Below are positions 1 to 5,289 of a DNA stretch of 11,822 nt, piece after piece. Both the position numbers and the translations under genes were made by a program. The notes under the pieces were generated by a model. It saw only the letters and a program-made list of their open reading frames with translations, was not told where the DNA came from and searched no databases. Source of the DNA: Marinosulfonomonas sp. (GTDB lineage: Bacteria; Pseudomonadota; Alphaproteobacteria; Rhodobacterales; Rhodobacteraceae); contig JAFLKA010000204.1 in the NCBI GenBank assembly GCA_022712735.1, forward strand, positions 1 to 11,822, written 5' to 3'. The number at the start of each line of letters is the position of its first letter. The stretch's first letter is position 1.

Positions 1-89
1 TTCGGGCCTTCGCAAAGCGATATTGCGCCCTCAATGTCGGGGGCGCGAGATAAAACAATCTCGCCGCTTCTGTAACAGTGCATATACAT
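1..89 (-). CDS. Start of a small plasmid protein, possibly 'host nuclease inhibitor'-like (partial, runs off left edge)
   Basis: The reading frame opens with ATG at 89-87 and stays open to the window edge, giving the first 29 residues (MYMHCYRSGEIVLSRAPD, then IEGAISLCEGP). The start is well supported: AAAGGA lies on the minus strand at 97-102, leaving 7 bases before the ATG. The pattern of an aromatic-rich start, then a short G-E-I strand, then a turn and 'A(I/L)...GP', resembles small proteins often annotated as host nuclease inhibitor beside long ParB-like genes on alphaproteobacterial plasmids. That match is from memory of the family and is inference. It lies downstream of the ParB-like gene in the same direction, separated by two inverted repeats, so it is probably the next gene of that operon. 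An overlapping 24-codon frame starting at 104 has no good ribosome-binding site and is less likely. Confidence 0.5.
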   Translation of the reverse strand, partial: MYMHCYRSGEIVLSRAPDIEGAISLCEGP

Positions 90-96
90 TGTAATA

Positions 97-102
97 TCCT
101 TT
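97..102 (-). promoter_or_regulatory. Ribosome-binding site that fixes the start at 89
   Basis: AAAGGA on the minus strand, 7 bases before the ATG at 89-87. It supports the partial gene at the left edge over the overlapping 24-codon frame that starts inside this region. Confidence 0.55.
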
Positions 103-110
103 CATAATTG

Positions 111-161
111 TGCCACCGTGGACCTTCCGACAGGGAGAGAACGGCGTTGTCCACGGTGGCA
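111..161. repeat. Perfect 13-bp inverted repeat with 25-base spacer
   Basis: TGCCACCGTGGAC (111-123) is the exact reverse complement of 149-161. It lies between the end of the ParB-like gene and the next gene of the same direction. No T-run follows on the minus strand, so it is not a classic terminator. It could be an mRNA hairpin that sets expression of the downstream gene, or a binding site for the adjacent ParB-like protein. The two arms are too far apart for a typical 16-bp parS. Confidence 0.7.
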
Positions 162-190
162 ACAGGGCAGGGGGTGATCCTACCCTGTTG
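160..190. repeat. 8-bp inverted repeat just after the ParB-like stop codon
   Basis: CAACAGGG (160-167) pairs with CCCTGTTG (183-190) across 15 bases, starting 6 bases after the stop of the ParB-like gene. It shares two bases with the neighbouring 13-bp inverted repeat, so the two hairpins are mutually exclusive at their junction. Without a T-run it reads better as an RNA-processing or stability hairpin than as a factor-independent terminator. Confidence 0.55.
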
Positions 191-196
191 TTCATT

Positions 197-2047
197 TTAG
201 CCAAAATACTCTGGCAACCAAGCATCAATCCGCGCTTCCTGTTTCTCGGTCAGGCTTAGTGCGCTGCGCACGGCCTCGTCAGAAAACAGGGCTTCCAGCT
301 TTGCGGCCTTCTCGCCTTTTTTCAGCTTGGCAAATGTGGTTACGGTCGGGTGATCCTCGGCAAGATCGAGCAAATCGCGCCACAACGCAATCAGGTAGGG
401 GCCACCAACGCGGGAAAAGAAGTTCTCGGCATTCGGCATCCAAACCTCTCGGATATTAGTTTCAACCGTCTTGTCGATCAGGCCAGACAGTTTTTCATCA
501 TCAACCGATAGCAACCCTGCAAGTTGGCGCGTCAATTCTTCGGTGATATGCTCCATTCCCTTTGCCTTGAAGGTGCGGAACCCTCGCGCAAGATCACTGC
601 CCCACGGGTCTTTCGGGGTGCTTGCTGGGGTGGTCAGGCGTTCATCAATAACAAAGCCTGCCGCTTCGGTGGTTGGGGTGTTCACAACGGTATCCTCCCG
701 AAGTCCGAACGGGCGGCGATAACCCGATTTGCCAGTTAGCTGGAAGGCCAGCAAAGCCAAGATCATTTCAGGGTCACGCAATGCTGCGTGTTGCCGTGCG
801 CCTGTTGCAATACGTCCTAGATCATCCGCCAGCTTTTGCGAGATTGGCGATTTTGGCTCTGCGATGGTATCGTTCCCATGCTGGGATGCTGTCAAAACGC
901 CGCCCTCAATCGCTGCCTTTTTATCCTCTGGTTTGATAAAGCCGCCGTTGATTTCCAGCTTGCCAGAATGGCCAACAAGGATAAATGCGCCAGCATGGGC
1001 CTTTTGATCCGTGGTATAATCACCATCAACAACTTTTTGCAGTGCTTCCAATTCAATTTCTTCTGCATCATCGGTGTCATAATTCCAAGCCGCCAGTACA
1101 TCGTAACGCTCGGCCTGATCTTCCGACAAGTCACCCTCGACACGATAGACCCGCCCTAATTTATCCAAGCCCATACCGTAGCTATCGAAATATGGGCTTT
1201 CCACGGTCTCAACCCATTTCCAGCCCTCGGCTTTGGCAACCTTCTGCGCTGCTTTTTCCAAAGCAACCTGAAAACAACCTTCAAGGATTTCGGGGCTGTC
1301 AAACAGGGCTTCCTCGGTAAAAAGATCGCCACCCATGCGGCCACCCGCTGCTTTATAGGCTTCCTCACCAACAAATTTAGCGCGGCGGTCTGTCCCTTTC
1401 ACACTGTCAGGTTTCAGCATGTTCTTTAGCTGGTGGTCGTTGTATTGATCACCCCGCACCTGCTCAAGAACCTCAAGGCTGTGCTTTTCATCGTCGCAGA
1501 TCGTGAAACAAGCAGCCATGCTTAGGTTAAGCTCGCCAGCGGCAAGCGCCTCGATGATTGGCGCAGCAAGGTTTGCCAGCGCAAGGCGGCGGTAAACATG
1601 CTTTTCGGTCACGGCAAAGGCTCGGGCAATAACGGCTGGAATTGCGCCCTTGGCCTCCATCTTTCCATAGGCGCGGATTTCTTCGGCAGGGTGCAGATCG
1701 CGCCGTGCGACATTCTCCATATTGGCCCAAACCTCGGCGGTGTAAGCGTCTGGGGCAAGCATCACCATTGGGTTCGCCAGATCGGGGCGCGTGTCGGCCA
1801 TATCGGGATGCTGTTTCGCCAGATATTGCAGGGCGCGAAGGCGGCGACCGCCAGCAACGATTTCAGCTTTCCCTTTTTTATCAGCCAAGCCAGCGATGTT
1901 TTGGATAAGACCAGCGGCCCAGATACTTCCTGCCAGTTCAACAATATCTTGCTCGGTTACGTTCTGACGTGGGTTCATTTCTGAAAGTGAGAGAGACGCC
2001 AGTGGGAAACGGGCTTCGGTGGCGGTGATTTTTGTTTGCTTTGTCAT
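197..2047 (-). CDS. Long ParB-like DNA-binding protein (616 aa)
   Basis: The N-terminus carries the ParB/Spo0J core. Residues 16-55 have the entry strand with NPRQN. 'AEIVAGGRRLRAL' (61-73) is the box II nucleotide-binding motif, usually GERRxRA in classical ParB. 'ENVARRDLHPAEEIRAY' (111-127) is the box III region, and residues 135-160 look like a helix-turn-helix. Classical ParB is about 300 residues; here roughly 400 more follow, acidic and without a motif I recognise. Proteins of this 600-700 residue type occur on alphaproteobacterial plasmids and integrative elements. The start has AAAGGA upstream. No ParA ATPase gene is in the window, so a role in partition is inferred from family only; it may instead be a plasmid regulator. 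It is the third gene of a leftward operon. Confidence 0.85.
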   Translation of the reverse strand: MTKQTKITATEARFPLASLSLSEMNPRQNVTEQDIVELAGSIWAAGLIQNIAGLADKKGKAEIVAGGRRLRALQYLAKQHPDMADTRPDLANPMVMLAPDAYTAEVWANMENVARRDLHPAEEIRAYGKMEAKGAIPAVIARAFAVTEKHVYRRLALANLAAPIIEALAAGELNLSMAACFTICDDEKHSLEVLEQVRGDQYNDHQLKNMLKPDSVKGTDRRAKFVGEEAYKAAGGRMGGDLFTEEALFDSPEILEGCFQVALEKAAQKVAKAEGWKWVETVESPYFDSYGMGLDKLGRVYRVEGDLSEDQAERYDVLAAWNYDTDDAEEIELEALQKVVDGDYTTDQKAHAGAFILVGHSGKLEINGGFIKPEDKKAAIEGGVLTASQHGNDTIAEPKSPISQKLADDLGRIATGARQHAALRDPEMILALLAFQLTGKSGYRRPFGLREDTVVNTPTTEAAGFVIDERLTTPASTPKDPWGSDLARGFRTFKAKGMEHITEELTRQLAGLLSVDDEKLSGLIDKTVETNIREVWMPNAENFFSRVGGPYLIALWRDLLDLAEDHPTVTTFAKLKKGEKAAKLEALFSDEAVRSALSLTEKQEARIDAWLPEYFG

Positions 2048-2098
2048 TTGGACATTCCTTTGTGGTTGATCGTGTTTTTGATTTGTTCTAGGGTTGCC

Positions 2099-2116
2099 CT
2101 GCCCCTTAAAGGGCAG
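2099..2116. repeat. Hairpin in the ParB-like gene leader
   Basis: CTGCCC (2099-2104) pairs with GGGCAG (2111-2116) around a 6-base loop. It lies in the 80-base gap between the 37-codon gene and the ParB-like gene. On the minus strand no T-run follows, so it is probably a processing, stability or weak attenuation hairpin rather than a full terminator. Confidence 0.45.
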
Positions 2117-2127
2117 AGCGAGAGGGC

Positions 2128-2241
2128 TTAGGCCCCTTGGTTTGATTTCAGGAAGGCGTGGCCGATTTTAGCGGATAGACCACCCTTCTTGATTAAAACG
2201 ACAGCTTCCTGACGTAGTTGAAACATACGTTTCTTGCTCAT
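2128..2241 (-). CDS. Very small basic protein (37 aa) with a strong ribosome-binding site
   Basis: ATG at 2241-2239 to TAA at 2130-2128 encodes MSKKRMFQLRQEAVVLIKKG followed by GLSAKIGHAFLKSNQGA. An almost ideal Shine-Dalgarno, AAGGAGG (minus strand, 2249-2255), stands 7 bases before the start and is the best in the window. The peptide is basic and probably helical, with no membrane segment. It sits between the DUF1419-like gene and the ParB-like gene, all leftward, so co-transcription is likely. I recognise no family. It could be a small plasmid maintenance or DNA-binding peptide, or a translated leader coupled to the ParB-like gene. The strong initiation site makes translation likely even though the function is unknown. 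Confidence 0.65.
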   Translation of the reverse strand: MSKKRMFQLRQEAVVLIKKGGLSAKIGHAFLKSNQGA

Positions 2242-2277
2242 ATTCTCACCTCCTTTCACGCGCGGGTTGCGCCACCA

Positions 2278-2301
2278 GTTCCCGACTTACGCGGGGAACC
2301 G
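2278..2301. repeat. Inverted repeat between the DUF1419-like gene and the 37-codon gene
   Basis: GTTCCC (2278-2283) and GGGAAC (2294-2299) are complementary around a 10-base loop, just after the stop of the DUF1419-like gene. It could be a partial terminator or a processing hairpin that sets the expression ratio of the two genes. Confidence 0.4.
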
Positions 2302-2304
2302 ATT

Positions 2305-2637
2305 TCAGCTATTCGGTGTGGAAAGATGAGCAAAAAACGCACTGACAATATTGGTAAAATCAGAGCTTTTTTCACGGTGGACGGTTAAACAGAAATACCG
2401 TTCGCCAAACTTCACAAAGCTATCGGTTAGAAAGCCAGTGGCAAATTCGCGCATTGTGAACCCGCTGGTTGTCCAGTCGAGAGGCGGCAAGATTTCATGA
2501 AAATAAGTATACATTTCCTCGGTTGTCTCGAACCATTGGCCAGATTGCCTTTGTTCGGGGCCATAGCCGCGATTGATCAACTCAAAGGTCTGATCGTGAT
2601 CGGCTACGCCTTCACTAATTTTTACAAAAGTAGTCAT
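2305..2637 (-). CDS. DUF1419-like plasmid protein (110 aa)
   Basis: The protein reads 'FELINRGYGPEQRQSGQWFE', then 'MYTYFHEILPPLDW' (about 42-55) and 'GFTMREFATGFLTDSFVKFGERYFCLTV' (about 59-86). The ILPPLDW block followed by an F-x-M-x-E-F strand is the pattern I associate with DUF1419, a family of unknown function on alphaproteobacterial plasmids. The length is close to that family's core, although some members are longer at the C-terminus. GGAGAA upstream of the ATG gives a reasonable ribosome-binding site. It heads the leftward operon with the 37-codon gene and the ParB-like gene. No catalytic residues, signal peptide or membrane segment are visible; it is probably cytoplasmic. Confidence 0.6.
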   Translation of the reverse strand: MTTFVKISEGVADHDQTFELINRGYGPEQRQSGQWFETTEEMYTYFHEILPPLDWTTSGFTMREFATGFLTDSFVKFGERYFCLTVHREKSSDFTNIVSAFFAHLSTPNS

Positions 2638-3170
2638 AAATCGTTCTCCGTTTGTGGTGCGACCTTGAGGCTTGTTGCCCCTTAATTGGTCTGGTTTTTG
2701 AGAAAGCGCTTTAGCGCGCCGTCTCTAAAACTTGGCCCTCGCCGAGAGTGGGGGTAGCAAGTGCCACTTAAATCGACGGGGGTTTGGTGCGGCCCGCAGC
2801 GCAGCGAGGACACGGCCCCGTCTATTTATGTTGCGTGCGAGTGGGGCGAAGTCCCTAGTATCGTCGTGCCGTGGCGTTTGGCTTGCCCAAACCCCAAACG
2901 ACCATCGAAAACAGGATCGGGCGAGATCCGACTGCACAAGGCGTAGCGAATGATCGTGACCCGTAGGGCAGATCGGCGCGGCTCAGGGCGGGCATGAAAC
3001 AAAGGAAAGTACGCGGCTCTGAAAGAGACGGGGGCCGACTATTGGATCAGCTCGAACAGGGCCGTGACGTTCTGGGTGTAAGCCGGTCTGCCGGCTGAAA
3101 CCTAGAGCGCGGTGACACGGCCAAAGGCCAGGGCATGGGCCAAAGTACACCGTCCAAAAACGCAGCAAAT
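2638..3170. other. Gene-free, GC-rich, hairpin-dense region
   Basis: No convincing gene lies here; the open frames have arginine/proline-rich translations and no ribosome-binding sites. Short self-complementary elements are plentiful: the palindrome AAAGCGCTTT (2703-2712), GACGGGG near 2774 with CCCCGTC near 2816, GTTTGG/CCAAAC around 2877-2893, CCC-GTA-GGG near 2961, and the nested stem at 3058-3124. Short motifs of the type GCG-AGCGA recur. The sequence is GC-richer than the AT-richer genes to its right. It may encode a structured RNA or hold an origin or partition site. It also contains the promoter of the leftward operon, which I could not place. Confidence 0.5.
3058..3124. ncRNA. Nested three-tier stem, candidate structured RNA element
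   Basis: Three helices nest in register. The outer pair is GGCCGTG with CACGGCC. The middle pair is CTGGGT with ACCTAG (one G-U if RNA). The inner pair is AGCCGG (3081-3086) with CCGGCT (3091-3096) around the tetraloop TCTG. The inner and middle helices are separated by 3 bases on both sides (gta/gaa), a symmetric internal loop typical of folded RNA. It does not match tRNA, RNase P, tmRNA or group II intron domain V as far as I can see. The strand of transcription is unknown. Confidence 0.4.
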
Positions 3171-3176
3171 TACGAA

Positions 3177-3208
3177 TTGACAACTCTGGTCACGAATGTA
3201 CCTATAGA
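3177..3208 (+). promoter_or_regulatory. Candidate promoter for the plus-strand cluster
   Basis: A perfect TTGACA lies at 3177-3182. Two -10 candidates follow: TACCTA (3199-3204, 16-base spacer) and TATAGA (3203-3208, 20-base spacer). It is 30-60 bases upstream of the regulator gene, so it probably drives that gene, which may regulate itself. Confidence 0.45.
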
Positions 3209-3237
3209 CACAAACGTAACCCAAGAGAGAAAAGTAA

Positions 3238-3540
3238 ATGTTGAATAGAAAAGGTGACATTCAAATTGCAGCGCGGCTTTCACGAGTGAGAAATGATGTT
3301 GGATATCCTCAAAGCAAAGTCGCCGCCATTACTGAGATTTCCAACTCAACTTACAAGAACTATGAAGCGGCAAGACGCGACCCACAAATCGCGTTTGTAA
3401 TAGTGTTTTGTGAAGTCTTCGATGTAACCCTTGACTGGCTTCTTTTAGGCAAAGGGGAACCAAAAGAGAAATATTTTGATGTGAGATTCCCGCCAGTAAG
3501 TGATGCTTCAAATGTTAACAACAAAGGAGTAGATCAATGA
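3238..3540 (+). CDS. Cro/CI-type (XRE) helix-turn-helix regulator (100 aa)
   Basis: Residues 8-72 form a HTH_3-type domain: 'RLSRVRNDVGYPQSKVAAIT' is helices 1-2, 'SNSTYKNYEAARRDP' (35-49) is the recognition helix with the usual Y-E-x-x-x-R-x-P ending, and 'DVTLDWLLLGKGE' (62-74) is the classic closing motif of XRE regulators. A 26-residue hydrophilic tail follows. The protein should be a dimeric cytoplasmic repressor, possibly of its own promoter at about 3177-3208. The ribosome-binding site is modest (GAGAGAAAAG). Its stop codon overlaps the start of the next gene as ATGA, so the two are translationally coupled. A regulator tied this tightly to a secreted protein suggests joint control of the cluster. 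Confidence 0.85.
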   Translation: MLNRKGDIQIAARLSRVRNDVGYPQSKVAAITEISNSTYKNYEAARRDPQIAFVIVFCEVFDVTLDWLLLGKGEPKEKYFDVRFPPVSDASNVNNKGVDQ

Positions 3541-3941
3541 AGCGGCTTCGAACACTGACAGCCATGATAGCAGCTACAATTGTGGGGGGGCAAAGCTTTG
3601 GGCAGGTTCCTGCGGGTGGTGGTACAATTTACACGGCTCAGGACTTGGTTGAAGCAACAGCCAAAGTACAGAGTGAAGCCGAATCCCACAATTGCGAAAT
3701 GGCCGTAGCAGCGATGATAAATCTCGCCCGAACCAACATGAGCAATCAGGAAACCATGCTTCAATTGTCGGTAGATAAGCTCAATTTGCTGACAACAATG
3801 GCAACGGAAAACTCCCCTGAAGAACTTGGAGCACTCGCACGGTTTGATCACACCTTAGAAGGGGCCATGAAAATTGACACTCAAGTTTTGACGAGCGGGA
3901 TCAGCGCATTGAGGAGTATGTGTCCTGACGCTTTTCCGTAA
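3537..3941 (+). CDS. Secreted helical protein of unknown function (134 aa)
   Basis: Residues 1-23 form a signal peptide (MKRLRT, hydrophobic core TAMIAATIVGG, then a likely cut after SFG or SFGQ). The mature part of about 110 residues looks helical and has two cysteines, C53 and C129, which could form a periplasmic disulfide. There is no lipobox or membrane anchor. A good AAAGGAG stands 7 bases upstream, inside the end of the regulator gene, with which it shares an ATGA overlap. I recognise no family. Coupling to an XRE regulator means its level may be controlled by that protein. It is followed by hairpins, so it probably ends this first transcription unit. Confidence 0.75.
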   Translation: MKRLRTLTAMIAATIVGGQSFGQVPAGGGTIYTAQDLVEATAKVQSEAESHNCEMAVAAMINLARTNMSNQETMLQLSVDKLNLLTTMATENSPEELGALARFDHTLEGAMKIDTQVLTSGISALRSMCPDAFP

Positions 3942-3970
3942 AATTAAGGTTAAGAGGGCTGTCTGCCCCC

Positions 3971-4009
3971 GTGCCTTTGGCACTCCCCCGAGGATATTTC
4001 GGGGAAGAT
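3971..4009. terminator. Twin hairpins with a Rhodobacteraceae-style intergenic motif
   Basis: GTGCC-TTT-GGCAC (3971-3983) is followed at once by CCCCGA (3986-3991) pairing with TCGGGG (3999-4004), then AAGATGAAA. The GAGGATATTT...AAGATGAAA arrangement resembles a motif I recall as frequent at gene ends in Roseobacter-group genomes. There is no clear T-run, so termination strength is uncertain. Confidence 0.45.
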
Positions 4010-4087
4010 GAAATCCAGAAAAACAATGTTATTGTATTAACACACATATTGTAATATTGTTAATTTGCGAAACAGGCCGGGAGGCCG

Positions 4088-4213
4088 ATGATCGTGGAAG
4101 GTGAAAAAAACTCCGGTTGGATTTACCAAGAGGGCCGGGACCGCAAGGTTTCGGTCCTTTTTCAGTCTATTAAGGAAAAAAATGAAATTCGTATTGATAC
4201 TAGTGCTGTTTAA
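4088..4213 (+). CDS. Possible leader ORF (41 aa) overlapping the terminator and the next gene
   Basis: ATG at 4088 to TAA at 4211-4213 encodes a charged 41-residue peptide beginning MIVEGEKNSGWIYQEGRDRK and ending IRIDTSAV. It runs through the hairpin at 4138-4162 and overlaps the start of the next gene (4182) in another frame. GGGAGG lies upstream but only 3 bases before the ATG, closer than normal. The peptide looks protein-like rather than random, and its translation would affect folding of the hairpin, so it could be an attenuation leader. It may equally be chance. Confidence 0.25.
   Translation: MIVEGEKNSGWIYQEGRDRKVSVLFQSIKEKNEIRIDTSAV
4138..4162 (+). terminator. Factor-independent terminator or attenuator
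   Basis: GGACCG (4138-4143) pairs with CGGTCC (4152-4157) around an 8-base loop and is followed directly by TTTTT (4158-4162). It lies 20 bases upstream of the start codon at 4182. It therefore either ends a short RNA made from the AT-rich stretch at 4025-4070 or attenuates transcription into the genes that follow. Confidence 0.65.
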
Positions 4214-4448
4214 TCTTGAATCTGGTTCCGAGGTAATCACGGCTGAATTTAATGATCTTCAAGCTTGCGATGATGCAGCCCGTCGCACCTTTCAGGGTGT
4301 GGATGTAGCTGTTGAGCTGCGACCCCTTGTACCTACCGACGGGGCAAACGTGCTGCCTGGGACAATGATCGCTTACAACTCTGAACAAGGGCAGACAGGC
4401 ATATATAGTTGCAGTCCTTCACGCTCTCAAATGACTGTTGGAGAGTAG
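4182..4448 (+). CDS. Small exported or membrane-anchored protein (88 aa)
   Basis: The start chosen is ATG 4182, preceded by AAGGAA; an upstream in-frame GTG at 4101 would place a terminator inside the gene. The first 10-12 residues (MKFVLILVLF) are hydrophobic. They are followed by a strand-like 'VITAEFNDLQACDDAARRTF', and the protein has two cysteines, C29 and C77 ('IYSCSPS'). Small alphaproteobacterial proteins with a short hydrophobic start, an F-x-x-x-x-x-C-x-x-A-A helix and a late Y-x-C motif are common on plasmids and prophages and have no known function; the resemblance is from memory. The next gene begins one base after its stop, within the same operon. Confidence 0.6.
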   Translation: MKFVLILVLFNLESGSEVITAEFNDLQACDDAARRTFQGVDVAVELRPLVPTDGANVLPGTMIAYNSEQGQTGIYSCSPSRSQMTVGE

Positions 4449-4449
4449 C

Positions 4450-4782
4450 ATGATCGAGAATACAAAGTGGGCTTTTGATATAGATAACAAAATTAATACC
4501 GAAGGATTTCAGGCATTTGTCGTGTTTCAATCTGCCTTTGATGAAGCAGAAAAATCATATGGTAACAGGGCTTTTCGGCCAGCAACCACGGATATCCAAT
4601 CACCCGAAATAATTGCTTTGCGGGAGGCCGGAATTCGACTTCATAAGTGGGGTGGTATGGATGCAATGGTTTCCGCTGCAATCGCACTGGTCAAACATGA
4701 TCCAATACGATTTTATGGCCTCGGCGTGTTGCTGAATGTAGTTTGGTCGGGTGTAGGCGCATGGCCTAGATTGAAAACATGA
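4450..4782 (+). CDS. Hypothetical protein (110 aa) with a C-terminal W-x-G-x-G-x-W motif
   Basis: ATG at 4450 is favoured because GGAGAG stands 4 bases upstream, inside the end of the previous gene; a TTG four codons earlier is also in frame. The N-terminal part contains 'FQAFVVFQSAFDEAEKSYGNRAFRP'. The second half is helical: 'EAGIRLHKWGGMDAMVSAAIAL' and then 'VVWSGVGAWPRLKT'. I recall small unnamed alphaproteobacterial proteins ending in L-x-x-x-W-x-G-I-G-x-W with a preceding L-x-x-x-G-G helix, and this may be one of them. No signal peptide or catalytic motif is visible. Its stop overlaps the next start as ATGA, so the two are coupled. Confidence 0.6.
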   Translation: MIENTKWAFDIDNKINTEGFQAFVVFQSAFDEAEKSYGNRAFRPATTDIQSPEIIALREAGIRLHKWGGMDAMVSAAIALVKHDPIRFYGLGVLLNVVWSGVGAWPRLKT

Positions 4783-5222
4783 GACGTCGCCGACGCCAAA
4801 GACGGCGCAAAGCGATAGCGTGGTTCCGTCGTCGCCCAGCATGGGGGACGGTTTACCTAATGCAATCATTGGACGAACCAGATTTGTTCAAAATCGGTTT
4901 CACAAAACGACAGACCAAAGATCGCAGGGCGGAATTGAAAGGGAAGGTCGGTGGTCGATTGAAGGTGTTTTATACCTTGTCGATGCCAAACGCATATTTC
5001 ACTGAACAGCTTGTCCTCCGTAGATTGCGAAGACGGTTTTTGGGACGGGGTGATCGTCGCGGAACAGAATGGTTCCGGTTGCGGAAAAAAGAAACGATGC
5101 CAGATATTGTTGATCGGATTCATGATGCTGCCTGTCGCATTAGGTTGGTGTCCAAAATGAAAGTATCGTGGCCGTCAGGTCAAGATTTTGTCATCTATAA
5201 AAGCTGGGATCGCACGTCCTAA
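4779..5222 (+). CDS. T5orf172 / GIY-YIG nuclease-like protein (147 aa) with a poly-arginine tail
   Basis: Residues 22-101 match the T5orf172 (Mug113-type) branch of the GIY-YIG superfamily: 'GTVYLMQ' (23-29) stands for GIY, 'LFKIGFT' (36-42) for YIG, R50 in 'DRRAEL' for the catalytic arginine helix, E76 in 'FTEQLVLRRL' for the possible metal ligand, and 'GTEWFRL' (95-101) closes the fold. The family cuts or nicks DNA in some members; others have no shown activity. The N-terminus (MRRRRRQRRRK) is extremely basic and probably binds nucleic acid. A 45-residue tail follows the domain. It is coupled to the preceding gene by an ATGA overlap and ends 67 bases before the convergent repC-like gene. 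Confidence 0.8.
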   Translation: MRRRRRQRRRKAIAWFRRRPAWGTVYLMQSLDEPDLFKIGFTKRQTKDRRAELKGKVGGRLKVFYTLSMPNAYFTEQLVLRRLRRRFLGRGDRRGTEWFRLRKKETMPDIVDRIHDAACRIRLVSKMKVSWPSGQDFVIYKSWDRTS

Positions 5223-5289
5223 TAAGTGGTGTGATGAGTCGATTTTGCCCCCTAACAATGAAGCGGTATATATTCAGTTTGCCCATGAT

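Noticed and set aside
1598..1984. A 128-codon plus-strand frame inside the ParB-like gene
   Set aside because: It is the complement of a clearly coding gene, with no ribosome-binding site or recognisable product.
2725..2953. Open frames on both strands (about 70 codons) in the GC-rich region
   Set aside because: No ribosome-binding sites, arginine/proline-rich translations, and the region is better explained by hairpins.
2820..3160. Group II intron suggested by GTGCGAG and nested stems
   Set aside because: No domain V signature and no reverse transcriptase gene nearby.
4101..4181. GTG start at 4101 for the small exported protein
   Set aside because: It would put the terminator hairpin within the gene and bury the hydrophobic start; ATG 4182 has AAGGAA in front.
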